The notes under the pieces are model-generated. The model worked only from the letters and a program-made list of their open reading frames with translations, was not told the DNA's origin and did no database searches. A stretch of DNA of 64,000 bases from Pseudomonas cedrina subsp. cedrina (GTDB taxonomy: Bacteria > Pseudomonadota > Gammaproteobacteria > Pseudomonadales > Pseudomonadaceae): positions 62,001 to 126,000 of the forward strand of contig NZ_MNPW01000011.1 in assembly GCF_001983175.1 (NCBI RefSeq). The letters are read 5' to 3'. The position numbers and the translations under genes are program-made. This document shows positions 7,994-16,197 of the stretch, piece after piece (the stretch's first letter is position 1; each line of letters begins with the position of its first letter).

Positions 7994-8461
7994 ATGAATT
8001 TCCGCATTACCGGTCTTGCCTCCGACCCGTTTCGCCGCTTTTTCGGCTTACCCGACGATGAGCTCGCCGCGCTCGGGATCAAGCGTTACCGTGTCGAGAG
8101 CTACCCAGGCTTTCCTGACCGCATAGAGATGAAAGACGCCGACGTCGGGCAGAGCGTGCTTTTGCTCAATCACGTCAGCCAACCCGCACGCTCACCGTAC
8201 CGCGCCTCCCATGGGATTTTTATCCGCGAAGGCGCGACGCAAACCTATGATGCGATCAACCAGGTGCCTGACGTGATGCGTATCCGGCTGCTGTCCCTGC
8301 GGGCATTTTCCGAGGACGGGATGATGCTGGATGGGGATGTCGTAGAGGGGCATTCGGTAGAGCCTGTGATCGAACGCATGCTGGCCAATCCAGAGGTCAG
8401 TTACCTCCATGTGCACAACGCCAAGCGTGGGTGTTATTCGGGGCGAGTCGACCGAGCGTAG
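7994..8461 (+). CDS. DUF1203 domain-containing protein
   Basis: A 155-residue soluble protein of the DUF1203 family. Its N-terminus MNFRITGLASDPFRRFFGLP is diagnostic, as is the later LLNHVSQPARSPYRASHGIF with the conserved RSPYRASHGIFIREG core. A C-terminal VSYLHVHNAKRGCYSGRVDR also fits the family. The biochemical role is unknown. It stands alone, upstream of another small unknown gene on the same strand. Confidence 0.9.
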   Translation: MNFRITGLASDPFRRFFGLPDDELAALGIKRYRVESYPGFPDRIEMKDADVGQSVLLLNHVSQPARSPYRASHGIFIREGATQTYDAINQVPDVMRIRLLSLRAFSEDGMMLDGDVVEGHSVEPVIERMLANPEVSYLHVHNAKRGCYSGRVDRA

Positions 8462-8533
8462 GGTGATTGAACTTAAAAACTGATCACTTGGTCAGCTAAC
8501 AAGGCTGCTCATTTCCATCGTCAGGATTTTTCC

Positions 8534-8758
8534 ATGCACGAATACACGCTCAATTACCTGTTCAACGGCGAACCCCGTACCCACACATTCGAACTCAAGC
8601 AACCCGAGTTGCCCGTGCATGAGGCGGCATTGCACCTGCTGCAATTGCATTTGGGCGATGCGGAGAATGGATTGATCCTGCCCCCTGCGGATGCGACGCC
8701 GGAGGAAATTCTGCAGCAGGCGCAGGTGATGGGCATAACCCAGATCAAGGTGGAATGA
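8534..8758 (+). CDS. Small conserved hypothetical protein (74 aa)
   Basis: A 74-residue acidic soluble protein, MHEYTLNYLFNGEPRTHTFE, with beta-strand-like start and helical middle (HEAALHLLQLHLGDAEN). No signal peptide or cofactor motif. AGGA lies upstream of the ATG. A palindromic hairpin (8772-8804) directly follows. It appears to be a Pseudomonas lineage gene; no function can be given. Confidence 0.65.
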   Translation: MHEYTLNYLFNGEPRTHTFELKQPELPVHEAALHLLQLHLGDAENGLILPPADATPEEILQQAQVMGITQIKVE

Positions 8759-8771
8759 AACGCCACCCATC

Positions 8772-8804
8772 AATGTGGGAGCAGGCAAGCCAGCTCCCAC
8801 ATTT
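8772..8804. terminator. Palindromic hairpin (short TGTGGGAGC repeat), probable bidirectional terminator
   Basis: AATGTGGGAGC and GCTCCCACATT are separated by AGGCAAGCCA, giving a long perfect stem between two convergent genes. It uses the arms of the TGTGGGAGC repeat family, shortened so that the two ends abut. Confidence 0.7.
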
Positions 8805-8820
8805 GGGTTGGGGTGATTCT

Positions 8821-9585
8821 TTAATTCGGGCGCAACCGCAGTATCTGCGCCCCATCGAACGGGTCTGTGAGGTAGTGCGCCTGCACGCCAAACGTCTGCT
8901 GCAGCCGTTGCGGCGTCAGCACGTCCAGCGGGTGACCCAGCGCCACCAGCCGGCCGTGATCCAATACTGCCAGCCGGTCACAGGTCAGCGCCTGGTTCAG
9001 ATCATGCAGCGCCACCAAGGTGGTCACCGGCAACCCCTGTATTCCCTTCAGAATCCCCAGTTGATGCTGGATATCCAGATGATTGGTCGGCTCATCCAGC
9101 AGCAGGATCTGCGGGCGTTGCGCCAGCGCGCGGGCGATGTGCACGCGCTGGCGTTCGCCGCCGGAGAGGCTGCGCCAGGCGCGCTGGCTCAGGTGGGTGG
9201 CGTCGACGTCATGCAGGGCCTGGTTGACGATGGCGTCGTCCTCGCTGGACCACGGGCTTAGCGCCGACAGCCACGGCGTGCGCCCCAGTGCCACGGCATC
9301 AAAGACACGGATCGCATCGTCGGTGTCGGCCTGTTGCTCCACCACCGCCAGTGTCTGCGCAATGGCGCGCCGGGACAGCTCGCCCAGCCGCGCACCGCCC
9401 AACCGCACCTCACCGCAGGCCGGCGTACGCAAGCCGGCGAGCAGTTTGAGCAGGGTGGATTTGCCGGAGCCGTTGGGCCCGACAATCCCCAGGGTTTCAC
9501 CCAACTGCACGTCCAGGTGAATGTCACGCAGCAATTGGGCTTCACGCACCTTGAAGCCCAGCCCGCTGCAACTGAGCACCGTCAT
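8821..9585 (-). CDS. ABC transporter ATP-binding protein, iron-siderophore/cobalamin class (FecE/BtuD-like)
   Basis: Cytoplasmic ATPase of 254 residues that powers the adjacent FecCD-type permease. Walker A is GPNGSGKSTLL near residue 35-45, the signature is LSGGERQRVHIARAL, Walker B is ILLLDEPTNHLD, and the switch His is in VALHDLNQA. The ATG at 9585 overlaps the permease stop (ATGA). The frame stays open upstream through the permease gene, but that part is out-of-frame read-through of the permease. Last gene of a three-gene operon controlled by a cobalamin riboswitch. Confidence 0.92.
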   Translation of the reverse strand: MTVLSCSGLGFKVREAQLLRDIHLDVQLGETLGIVGPNGSGKSTLLKLLAGLRTPACGEVRLGGARLGELSRRAIAQTLAVVEQQADTDDAIRVFDAVALGRTPWLSALSPWSSEDDAIVNQALHDVDATHLSQRAWRSLSGGERQRVHIARALAQRPQILLLDEPTNHLDIQHQLGILKGIQGLPVTTLVALHDLNQALTCDRLAVLDHGRLVALGHPLDVLTPQRLQQTFGVQAHYLTDPFDGAQILRLRPN

Positions 9586-10586
9586 CGCGCGTTCCTCCGG
9601 CCGATCAGGATCAGCGCGAACACCGGTGCGCCGACCAGCGCCGTGACCACACCGACCGGAATCACCTGGCCCTTGATCAGCGTGCGCGACAGCACATCCG
9701 CCGCGATCAAAAACAGCGCGCCACCCAACGCACTGGCCGGCAGCAGGCGCGAATGCCCGGTGCCGAGCAACAGGCGCACGGCGTGGGGAATGACCAGCCC
9801 GACAAAACCGATGGAGCCGACAATCGACACCATCACTGCCGTCACCAGGGCCGCGCAGCCCACCAGCACAAATTGCACCCGGCGCACGGGAATACCGAGG
9901 GACGCCGCCGAGTCGCTGCCGAAGGTAAACGCGTCCAACGCCCGACGGTGCCACAGGCACACCGCCAACCCTGCGACCGCCACCGGCACCGCCAGCCACA
10001 CCGAGGGCCAGCGCACGCCGCTGAGGTTGCCCAGCAGCCAGAACAGGATGCCGCGCGCCTGTTCGGAACTGGCGGACTTGGTGATCAGGAACGCGGTGAG
10101 CGCATTGAACAGCTGCGAACCGGCAATGCCGGCGAGGATGATCTGGCCGGTGCCGCTGGTCGAACCGCTGGCGCGCGCGAGCAGAATCACCAGGGCGAAC
10201 GCCGCCATCGCGCCGGCAAACGCACCGGCCGACAACGACACCAGCCCGCCGCCCACGCCCATCAACGCCACCAGCACCGCGCCGGTCGAGGCGCCGGCGC
10301 TGATGCCCAGCAGGTACGGATCGGCCAGCGGGTTGCGCAACAACGACTGCAGGATCACCCCGCACGTCGCCAGCCCGGCACCGCAGGCGGCGGCAACCAG
10401 CGCGCGCGTCAGGCGATAGTTCCACACCACGCCTTCATCGATGGGGTCCAGCACATAGCCCGCGGCCCACAGTTTGTTGGCCAGTACCTGCAGCACCACC
10501 TGCGGCGAGATGGCGGTTTCGCCGATGGCCACACCGGCGAGCACGGCGATCAGCAGCAAGGCCAGGGCGAGTAGGGTGCGTATCAT
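9582..10586 (-). CDS. FecCD-family ABC transporter permease
   Basis: Inner-membrane permease of 334 residues with about ten helices, BtuC/FecCD family. Typical motifs are RLTRALVAAACGAGLATCGV near residue 55, LADPYLLGISAGAS, and SIGFVGLVIPHAVRLLLG near the C-terminus. It starts at ATG 10586, overlapping the stop of the binding-protein gene, and its own stop overlaps the ATPase start, so all three genes are coupled. The upstream cobalamin riboswitch suggests corrinoid transport, but this permease class also serves siderophores and haem. Confidence 0.93.
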   Translation of the reverse strand: MIRTLLALALLLIAVLAGVAIGETAISPQVVLQVLANKLWAAGYVLDPIDEGVVWNYRLTRALVAAACGAGLATCGVILQSLLRNPLADPYLLGISAGASTGAVLVALMGVGGGLVSLSAGAFAGAMAAFALVILLARASGSTSGTGQIILAGIAGSQLFNALTAFLITKSASSEQARGILFWLLGNLSGVRWPSVWLAVPVAVAGLAVCLWHRRALDAFTFGSDSAASLGIPVRRVQFVLVGCAALVTAVMVSIVGSIGFVGLVIPHAVRLLLGTGHSRLLPASALGGALFLIAADVLSRTLIKGQVIPVGVVTALVGAPVFALILIGRRNAR

Positions 10587-11593
10587 TTGGGCAGGTCGTA
10601 GCCGTCGATGGCGGCCGCCAATTGTTCAAGGCCGTCGAACGTGCGAATGCTGGCCTGCAGCGCCATGGCGTCGAGAATGATGATGCGGTTGTTCTTCACC
10701 GCGTCCATGTTGCGCGTCACCGGATCGCTGCGCAAAAAGGCGAGTTTCTTTTCATGATCGTCGGCGGGGTAGCGGCGGCGGTCCATGCGTGCGATCACCA
10801 GGAAGGTCGGGTTGGCCTTGGCAATGGTTTCCCAGCCGACGGCAGGCCACTCCTCATCGGACTGCACCACGTTGTGCAAGCCCAGCGTCTGCAGCATGAA
10901 TTCGGGAACGCCTTTATGGCCGGCCACGTACGGGTCGCTGGCCATTTCGGAACTGGAGAACCACACCAGTGCGCTGGCGTGCTTGAGGCCTTTGCTTTGC
11001 ACAGTGGCGATGGACTTGGCCAGACGCGCCTTGAGTTCGTCATTTAACTGCTGGCCGCGATCCTGTACGTCGAAAATCTGCGCCAGTTGGCTGATGCTTT
11101 TGTAAATCGTCTCGATGCGAAACGGCTGCAGCCGCGTGCCGTCGGCGCCCACCAGGTTGTCCTTGCCTTCGCAGTCGGAAGGCAGCAGGTAGGTCGGGAT
11201 CTTCAGTTCATGGAATTGCTCGCGCGTACCCACCACACCGTGCACGCCGACCACCCATTCCAGCTCGGCAGCCACCAGTTGCGGGCGCTTGGCGATCACC
11301 GCTTCGAAGCTCGGCTCGTTGTCGGCCAGGCGCTCGATGGTGTCGTTCTGCGTCTTGAACTGCGGCAATACGCTGTTGAACCACAGCGACGTGCCGACCA
11401 CTTTGTCACCGACGCCCAAGGCGTAAAGCATCTCGGTAGCTGCCTGGCCGATGGTCACGCTGCGGGCGGGCGCTTGCTGGAAGCTGAGGTGGCTGCCGCA
11501 GTTTTCCACGGTCAGCGGGTAGTGGGTGGGCGCGGCGTGGGCCAGGGCACAGAAGCCGATGCCGGCGAGCAGGGCGGTAACGCGTGGCAGCAT
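10583..11593 (-). CDS. Periplasmic substrate-binding protein of the riboswitch-controlled ABC importer
   Basis: A 336-residue cluster-III binding protein with a signal peptide (MLPRVTALLAGIGFCALAHA, cut before APTHYPL). The fold is recognised from SVTIGQAATEMLYALGVGDK, PSFEAVIAKRPQLVAAELEW and a C-terminal RIIILDAMALQASIRTFDGL. It is longer than E. coli BtuF (about 266 residues) and has a long insertion around CEGKDNLVGADGTRLQPF, so the ligand may not be simple cobalamin. GGAG precedes the ATG at 11593. It is the first gene after the riboswitch. Confidence 0.9.
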   Translation of the reverse strand: MLPRVTALLAGIGFCALAHAAPTHYPLTVENCGSHLSFQQAPARSVTIGQAATEMLYALGVGDKVVGTSLWFNSVLPQFKTQNDTIERLADNEPSFEAVIAKRPQLVAAELEWVVGVHGVVGTREQFHELKIPTYLLPSDCEGKDNLVGADGTRLQPFRIETIYKSISQLAQIFDVQDRGQQLNDELKARLAKSIATVQSKGLKHASALVWFSSSEMASDPYVAGHKGVPEFMLQTLGLHNVVQSDEEWPAVGWETIAKANPTFLVIARMDRRRYPADDHEKKLAFLRSDPVTRNMDAVKNNRIIILDAMALQASIRTFDGLEQLAAAIDGYDLPK

Positions 11594-11724
11594 GGAGCGA
11601 TCTCCGGGTGAACCGTACGTGGAACTGGGGAGGTACGGTACTGGAAATAGACGCTCGAGCGCTGTGGTACAGGCAGGCAAGAATGTCCTTCCCGGACACC
11701 CCGCCGGTTAGTGATAGAGCTTGC

Positions 11725-11900
11725 GCCGGCAGGTCTCCTGACTGATGCGTCGTCGCCACGCTCCAGCCTTCCCGGACGGGTCCAGTGGCATCAAGGAGCA
11801 GGCTCGGCACCTACAGTTGCGGGGGCAGTTCCGATTGGCGCGGGTGTACCGCGCTTCGGATTCCCTATTAGTCCCGTTTGGGAACCGGCGCGGTATGGTA
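11725..11900 (-). promoter_or_regulatory. Cobalamin (B12) riboswitch
   Basis: Reading the minus strand, the element contains TAGGGAATCCG, then CTGCCCCCGCAACTGTAGG (the B12-box region), and ends with GTCAGGAGACCTGCCGGC. These are the hallmark conserved blocks of the cobalamin aptamer, in the right order and spacing. It lies about 130 bases upstream of the binding-protein start on the same strand. Adenosylcobalamin binding is expected to reduce expression of the importer operon. Confidence 0.93.
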
Positions 11901-11940
11901 GTTGATTAGCGCCTGGCGAAATAGCCCAAGGCGCGTCCCG

Positions 11941-12885
11941 TCAGAGACGAATGTCGTCCGGGCCCTGTATCAGCGCTTCGATGCGCGTGCCGGTGGCGCG
12001 CTCTTCGTTGCTGAAGCCGTCGTAGTCGGCCAGGTTGGCGAAACGGATGCCGGTCAAGCGTTCGATCTGGATCACGCTGCGCTGGTAGGTCCTGAGCTGG
12101 CCGAACATTAGGTCGAGCTGGCCCAGTTCGCGGCTCTGGTCAATCATGTAGGCGCTGGCGGAGGGCTTGCCATCATCGCTGAGGTAAGCGACGACTTTCC
12201 AGAAGGCCTTGGGGATCTTGACGCCCCGGTACACCCGGTCGTCGTCGCCGAACACCGGGCCGGTGAACACGGTGGCGCGGGCTTTCCAGCGTTGGGTGTT
12301 ATCGAGGATGTAGTCCTCCAGTTCCAGCCAGGTCTTCTGGTTGAACCCGCTCATCTGCGGCGAGCAGTTGGTGAAATGAAAGGTGTCGAAGTTGGCGATT
12401 TTGGCCTCGTCGCCCCAGTTGGGATCTTGTCGGCGGACCAGGTGGCCGCGATCAAGGCCGTTGCCGGCATACAGGTCTTCGCCCACCTGCGCCTCGGTCG
12501 GCAGGCGGCCATCGTAGGCCCAGGTGTCGTTGCTGCGCGCGACGTCCACATGCTGGGCGCCATCGATGTTGGCGCCCACATACAGCGCCAGGCGCCTGGC
12601 GCGTGACATCGTTACCGAGAAGTGCGTGTAGTCCAGGCGTTCGCCGCCGTTTTTCTGCGTCTGTACATCGCTCGCAAGGCGTTGCTCAACCGTGGGCCAG
12701 GGCACCTTGAAGCCGCCGAGGAAATCCTCGGCATAGCCGCGCCGGTCCTTGAGGTCCTTGGCGGCGGTGACGCGGGGCGTCGCCGCTCTGGCCTCCAGCA
12801 GGGCAGGGCTGGGCGCGAGCAACGGGTGCAGGTCGGCGAGCCTTGGGCGGTGCGAAAGATCAATCTTGGCTTTACGTGCTGGCAT
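11941..12885 (-). CDS. DNA/RNA non-specific endonuclease (NUC1, His-Me finger family)
   Basis: A 314-residue nuclease of the Serratia-nuclease/EndoG family. The catalytic motif DRGHLVRRQDPNWGD, with the general-base His, lies near residue 152, and the metal-binding Asn is in FTNCSPQMSGFNQKTW. No secretion signal is visible; the N-terminus MPARKAKIDLSHRPRLADLH is basic. The ATG at 12885 has a near-perfect AGGAGGT site. The gene is divergent from protealysin with a 128-base spacer. Most family members have DRGHL followed by a proline; here it is Arg. Whether it acts on foreign nucleic acid, in competition or in lysis is not shown by the sequence. Confidence 0.9.
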   Translation of the reverse strand: MPARKAKIDLSHRPRLADLHPLLAPSPALLEARAATPRVTAAKDLKDRRGYAEDFLGGFKVPWPTVEQRLASDVQTQKNGGERLDYTHFSVTMSRARRLALYVGANIDGAQHVDVARSNDTWAYDGRLPTEAQVGEDLYAGNGLDRGHLVRRQDPNWGDEAKIANFDTFHFTNCSPQMSGFNQKTWLELEDYILDNTQRWKARATVFTGPVFGDDDRVYRGVKIPKAFWKVVAYLSDDGKPSASAYMIDQSRELGQLDLMFGQLRTYQRSVIQIERLTGIRFANLADYDGFSNEERATGTRIEALIQGPDDIRL

Positions 12886-13013
12886 CGGTAAGACCTCCTT
12901 GAATAAACACGACTGCAACATAGCTTAATGACAATTGATGAGGCGCATTGAACCCGGGAAGCTATCCTGAATCGATTACTTGGACGTTGTCACATGCCAA
13001 AGGGAGTCAGCCC

Positions 13014-14078
13014 ATGTGTGTTCGCCAGCCTCACCGTCATCCGATTTTCTGCCTGATCCCGCCGTACATGCTCGACCAGATCGCGCGCAACGGCGATAAA
13101 ACCCAACGCGACGTCGCGTTACGCACCCGCGCCAAGGACAGCACGTTCCGCTCGCTGCGCATGGTCGCGGTGCCGGCCAAAGGGCCCGCGCACATGGCCC
13201 TTGCGATGGGCGCCGGCAAGCGTCGCTCGATCTACAGCGCCGAGGGCACCGACAGCCTGCCGGGCACATTGGTGCGTGGCGAAGGCCAACCGGCCAGCGG
13301 TGACGCGGCGGTGGACGAGGCCTATGATGGCCTGGGCGCCACCTTTGATTTTTTCGAACAGGTCTTCGACCGCAACTCCATCGACGATGCCGGTATGGCG
13401 TTGGACGCCACGGTTCATTTTGGCCAGAACTATAACAACGCGTTCTGGAACTCCAGCCAGATGGTGTTCGGCGATGGCGATGAGCAACTGTTCAACCGCT
13501 TCACCATCGCCCTCGACGTGATTGGCCATGAATTGGCCCATGGCGTCACCGAGGATGAGGCCAAGTTGATGTATTTCAATCAATCAGGGGCGCTGAACGA
13601 GTCGCTGTCGGACGTGTTCGGTTCACTGATCAAGCAATATGCGTTGCAGCAATCGGCGCAGGACGCCGACTGGTTGATCGGCAAGGGCCTGTTCACCAAA
13701 AAGATCAAAGGCACCGCCCTGCGTTCGATGAAAGCCCCCGGCACCGCGTTTGACGACAAGCTGCTGGGCAAGGACCCTCAGCCTGGGCACATGGATGATT
13801 TTGTCCAGACCTACGAGGACAATGGCGGGGTGCATATCAATTCGGGCATTCCCAACCATGCGTTCTATCAGGTGGCGACGAAGCTGGGCGGGTTCGCCTG
13901 GGAGCGCGCCGGGCGTATCTGGTACGACGCGTTGCGCGATGCGCGGCTGCGCCCGAACTCCGGGTTCCTGCGCTTTGCACGCATCACCTACGATATTGCC
14001 GGCCGACTCTACGGCGTGGGCAAGGAAGAGCAGCAGGCGGTCAAGGACGGTTGGAAAGCGGTCGGCATTACAGTCTGA
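13014..14078 (+). CDS. Protealysin, M4 (thermolysin-like) zinc metalloprotease
   Basis: A 354-residue M4 protease with the short protealysin-type propeptide (about 50 residues) and no classical signal peptide. The conserved propeptide motif PPYMLDQIARNG is at residues 21-32. The zinc site is HELAHGVTEDE plus NESLSDVFG, and the substrate-binding His is in GGVHINSGIPNHAFY. Proteins of this kind are made as inactive precursors and in Serratia act on outer-membrane and host proteins. The start at 13014 gives MCVRQPHRHPIFCLIPPYML; an in-frame upstream start at 12948 would add 22 residues that do not fit the family. It forms an operon with the emfourin gene 14 bases downstream. Confidence 0.94.
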   Translation: MCVRQPHRHPIFCLIPPYMLDQIARNGDKTQRDVALRTRAKDSTFRSLRMVAVPAKGPAHMALAMGAGKRRSIYSAEGTDSLPGTLVRGEGQPASGDAAVDEAYDGLGATFDFFEQVFDRNSIDDAGMALDATVHFGQNYNNAFWNSSQMVFGDGDEQLFNRFTIALDVIGHELAHGVTEDEAKLMYFNQSGALNESLSDVFGSLIKQYALQQSAQDADWLIGKGLFTKKIKGTALRSMKAPGTAFDDKLLGKDPQPGHMDDFVQTYEDNGGVHINSGIPNHAFYQVATKLGGFAWERAGRIWYDALRDARLRPNSGFLRFARITYDIAGRLYGVGKEEQQAVKDGWKAVGITV

Positions 14079-14092
14079 CGTGAGGAACAACC

Positions 14093-14398
14093 ATGCAAAT
14101 TTCGCTCAAGGAAAACGGCGGGCCTGGGTTTTTCCCAGGCTTGGCCAAGCCACGTACCCTGAAGCTCGACGCGCTACCGGAACCCGACCAGCAGGAGTTG
14201 CGGCAACTGATCGAAGCGTCGGACTTCTTTCAGTTACCGCAAAGTAAAGCGCCGGCTCCGGGTAATCCAGGCCAGGTGCATTACACCCTGACCGTGACGG
14301 AAGGCGAGCGAGCGCATACCGTTTGCGTGCTGGCGCCGGTGAAGTCCCAGGCGCTGGACGGGCTGGTGCAGTGTGTGCGGCGGCATATTCGCTGCTGA
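14093..14398 (+). CDS. Emfourin, proteinaceous inhibitor of protealysin
   Basis: A 101-residue protein whose N-terminus MQISLKENGGPGFFPGLAKP and later DQQELRQLIEASDFFQLP and YTLTVTEGERAHTV match the emfourin family of M4-protease inhibitors. In known cases the inhibitor is encoded directly after a protealysin gene and binds the active site of the mature enzyme, protecting the cell. Here the gap is 14 bases with a GAGGAAC site. No signal peptide, so it should act inside the cell. Confidence 0.9.
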   Translation: MQISLKENGGPGFFPGLAKPRTLKLDALPEPDQQELRQLIEASDFFQLPQSKAPAPGNPGQVHYTLTVTEGERAHTVCVLAPVKSQALDGLVQCVRRHIRC

Positions 14399-14401
14399 GT
14401 C

Positions 14402-14574
14402 TTGTGGTGAGCGGGCTTGTTGTGGCGAGCGGGCTTGCCCCGCGTTGGGGTGCGAAGCGCCCCCAATGAAGACGAATGCGGTGTGTCAGATACACCTCTG
14501 CGCCTGGTTTTGGGGCTGCTTCGCACCCCAACGCGGGGCAAGCCCGCTCGCCACAACAAGCCCGCTCGCCACAG
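14402..14574. repeat. Nested REP doublet (two concentric copies of the arm)
   Basis: The outer arm TGTGGTGAGCGGGCTTGTTG is followed immediately by an inner arm TGTGGCGAGCGGGCTTGCCC; on the right, GGCAAGCCCGCTCGCCACA is followed by CAAGCCCGCTCGCCACAG. The centre carries the CCTGGTTTTGGGGCTGCTTC block. Two arms on each side suggest insertion of one repeat into another or slippage duplication. Confidence 0.85.
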
Positions 14575-14618
14575 AGGCCCCCACAATTGATCTCCGGTGT
14601 TTTCAGTTCTTTTTTGGC

Positions 14619-16010
14619 TTACTTGCGATCCAGCCAAACGGTCTGCGCATTGCAGAATTCGCGTACGCCGAAGTGCGACAGCTCGCGCCCGAAACCGCTC
14701 TTTTTCACACCACCAAACGCCACCCGCGGGTCGGAAACGCTGAAGGCATTGACGAAGATCCCGCCGGTTTCCAGCTGATCGGCAATGTCGCGTGCCTTGG
14801 CCGGATCGATGGTGAAGATGCTTGCCGTGAGGCCGAACTCGCTGTCGTTCGCCAGGGCTACGGCGTGGTCGGCGTCGCGGGCGGTAATGATCGAGGCCAC
14901 GGGACCGAACAGCTCCTGTTTGAACGAGGTCATCTGGTCGGTGACGTTCGCCAGCACCGTAGGCTCGTAGTAGTTTCCGGCACCGGGCACTTTGTTGCCA
15001 CCCAGCAGCAGCGTCGCGCCTTCTTCCAGCGTGGCCTGGACCTGGCCGTGCAGTTCGTCGCGCAGGTCGAAGCGCGCCATCGGGCCGATGTAGGTGGCGG
15101 CTGAAGTCGGGTCGCCCATCACCAGGGCACGGCTGGCTTCAAGGAATTTGGCGGTAAAGGCTTCCACCACACCTGCTTCGATGATCAGGCGCTTGGCGGC
15201 TGCGCAGACCTGACCACTGTTCTGGAAACGGCCGATCAGCGCGGCTTGCACGGCGGCGTCGAGGTCGGCGTCGTTGAGCACGATGAACGGATCGGAGCCG
15301 CCCAGTTCCAGCACACATTTTTTCAGCGCGGCGCCGGCCTGGGAACCAATGGCAATGCCGGCACGGACGCTGCCGGTCAGGGTGACGGCGGCGATGCGCG
15401 GGTCGGCAATGGCCTTGGACACACCGTCGTTGGCCACGTTGATCACTTCGAACAGGCCTTCGGCGAAGCCGGCTTTGTGGAATGCCTGCTGGATCAGGTA
15501 GGCGCTACCCATCACGTTCGGCGCATGCTTGAGCACGTAGGTGTTACCGGCCAGCAGGGTCGGCACGGCGCCGCGCAGCACTTGCCACACCGGGAAGTTC
15601 CACGGCATCACGGCGAGGATCGGGCCCAGCGGGCGGTATTCGATCCGCGCGCTGCCGTTGTCCACCAGGGTCGGTTCCGGCGCGAGCATGGCCGGCCCGT
15701 GGGCTGCGTACCATTCACTCAGTTGCGCGCATTTTTCGATTTCGGCACGAGCCTGAGCGATGGGCTTGCCCATTTCCAGGGTGATGGTCTGGGCCATTTC
15801 TTCGGCCTGCTCACGCAAGGCGCTGGCCAGGCTCAGCAGCAACTCGGCGCGCTGACTGACCGGCTGGCGGCGCCAAGCACGGAATGCATGGGTGGAACGC
15901 TCAAGGGCGGCGTCCAGTTGCGACGCGCTTTCGTAGGCGTAGCTGGCAACCGTTTCGCCATTGGCGGGGTTGATCGACAAGGCGTGGGTCTGGTGGGAAA
16001 TAGCGTTCAT
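14619..16010 (-). CDS. sad: NAD(P)-dependent succinate-semialdehyde dehydrogenase, Sad/YneI type
   Basis: Aldehyde dehydrogenase of 463 residues that oxidises succinate semialdehyde to succinate, the last step of GABA/polyamine breakdown. Landmarks are MPWNFPVWQVLRGAVPTLLA, the catalytic Glu in VLELGGSDPFIVL, the catalytic Cys in NSGQVCAAAKRLI, and GVKKSGFGRELSHFG near the end. The N-terminus LSINPANGETVASY and the length fit the Sad subfamily better than GabD (about 480). A divergent LysR gene, probably its regulator, starts 187 bases away. Confidence 0.9.
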   Translation of the reverse strand: MNAISHQTHALSINPANGETVASYAYESASQLDAALERSTHAFRAWRRQPVSQRAELLLSLASALREQAEEMAQTITLEMGKPIAQARAEIEKCAQLSEWYAAHGPAMLAPEPTLVDNGSARIEYRPLGPILAVMPWNFPVWQVLRGAVPTLLAGNTYVLKHAPNVMGSAYLIQQAFHKAGFAEGLFEVINVANDGVSKAIADPRIAAVTLTGSVRAGIAIGSQAGAALKKCVLELGGSDPFIVLNDADLDAAVQAALIGRFQNSGQVCAAAKRLIIEAGVVEAFTAKFLEASRALVMGDPTSAATYIGPMARFDLRDELHGQVQATLEEGATLLLGGNKVPGAGNYYEPTVLANVTDQMTSFKQELFGPVASIITARDADHAVALANDSEFGLTASIFTIDPAKARDIADQLETGGIFVNAFSVSDPRVAFGGVKKSGFGRELSHFGVREFCNAQTVWLDRK

Positions 16011-16094
16011 GGCACCGTCCGGCTGAATGAATGAGATGGACCCAGCCTACGGGGCTGTATCTTTTCTGGAAACTGAATAATATTGAGTGATACG

Positions 16095-16109
16095 TTCTCG
16101 AATTGAGAA
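16095..16109. promoter_or_regulatory. Candidate LysR operator between sad and the LysR gene
   Basis: TTCTC-GAATT-GAGAA is an interrupted palindrome of the T-N11-A type bound by LysR regulators. It sits in the divergent spacer about 85 bases from the sad start. Inferred from shape and place only. Confidence 0.45.
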
Positions 16110-16125
16110 TTGTGCACAGACTTTG

Positions 16126-16174
16126 GGACGCAGAGCGCCCCTGGCGGCATTACCACGCAGAGCGTGGGAACGAT
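16126..16174. repeat. ACGCAGAGCG-type dispersed repeat fragment
   Basis: ACGCAGAGCG occurs twice, the second copy within CCACGCAGAGCGTGGGAACG, which I recognise as an arm of a common Pseudomonas palindromic repeat. It lies just before the LysR gene and can be read through in frame, which could mislead start prediction. Confidence 0.55.
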
Positions 16175-16197
16175 CACATCCACGATTGGAGAATGAC

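Noticed and set aside
9586..10425. Reading the ABC ATPase frame upstream gives an apparent 534-residue fusion protein.
   Set aside because: The extension is the permease gene read out of frame (Arg/Gly-rich); the ATG at 9585 overlapping the permease stop is the normal start.
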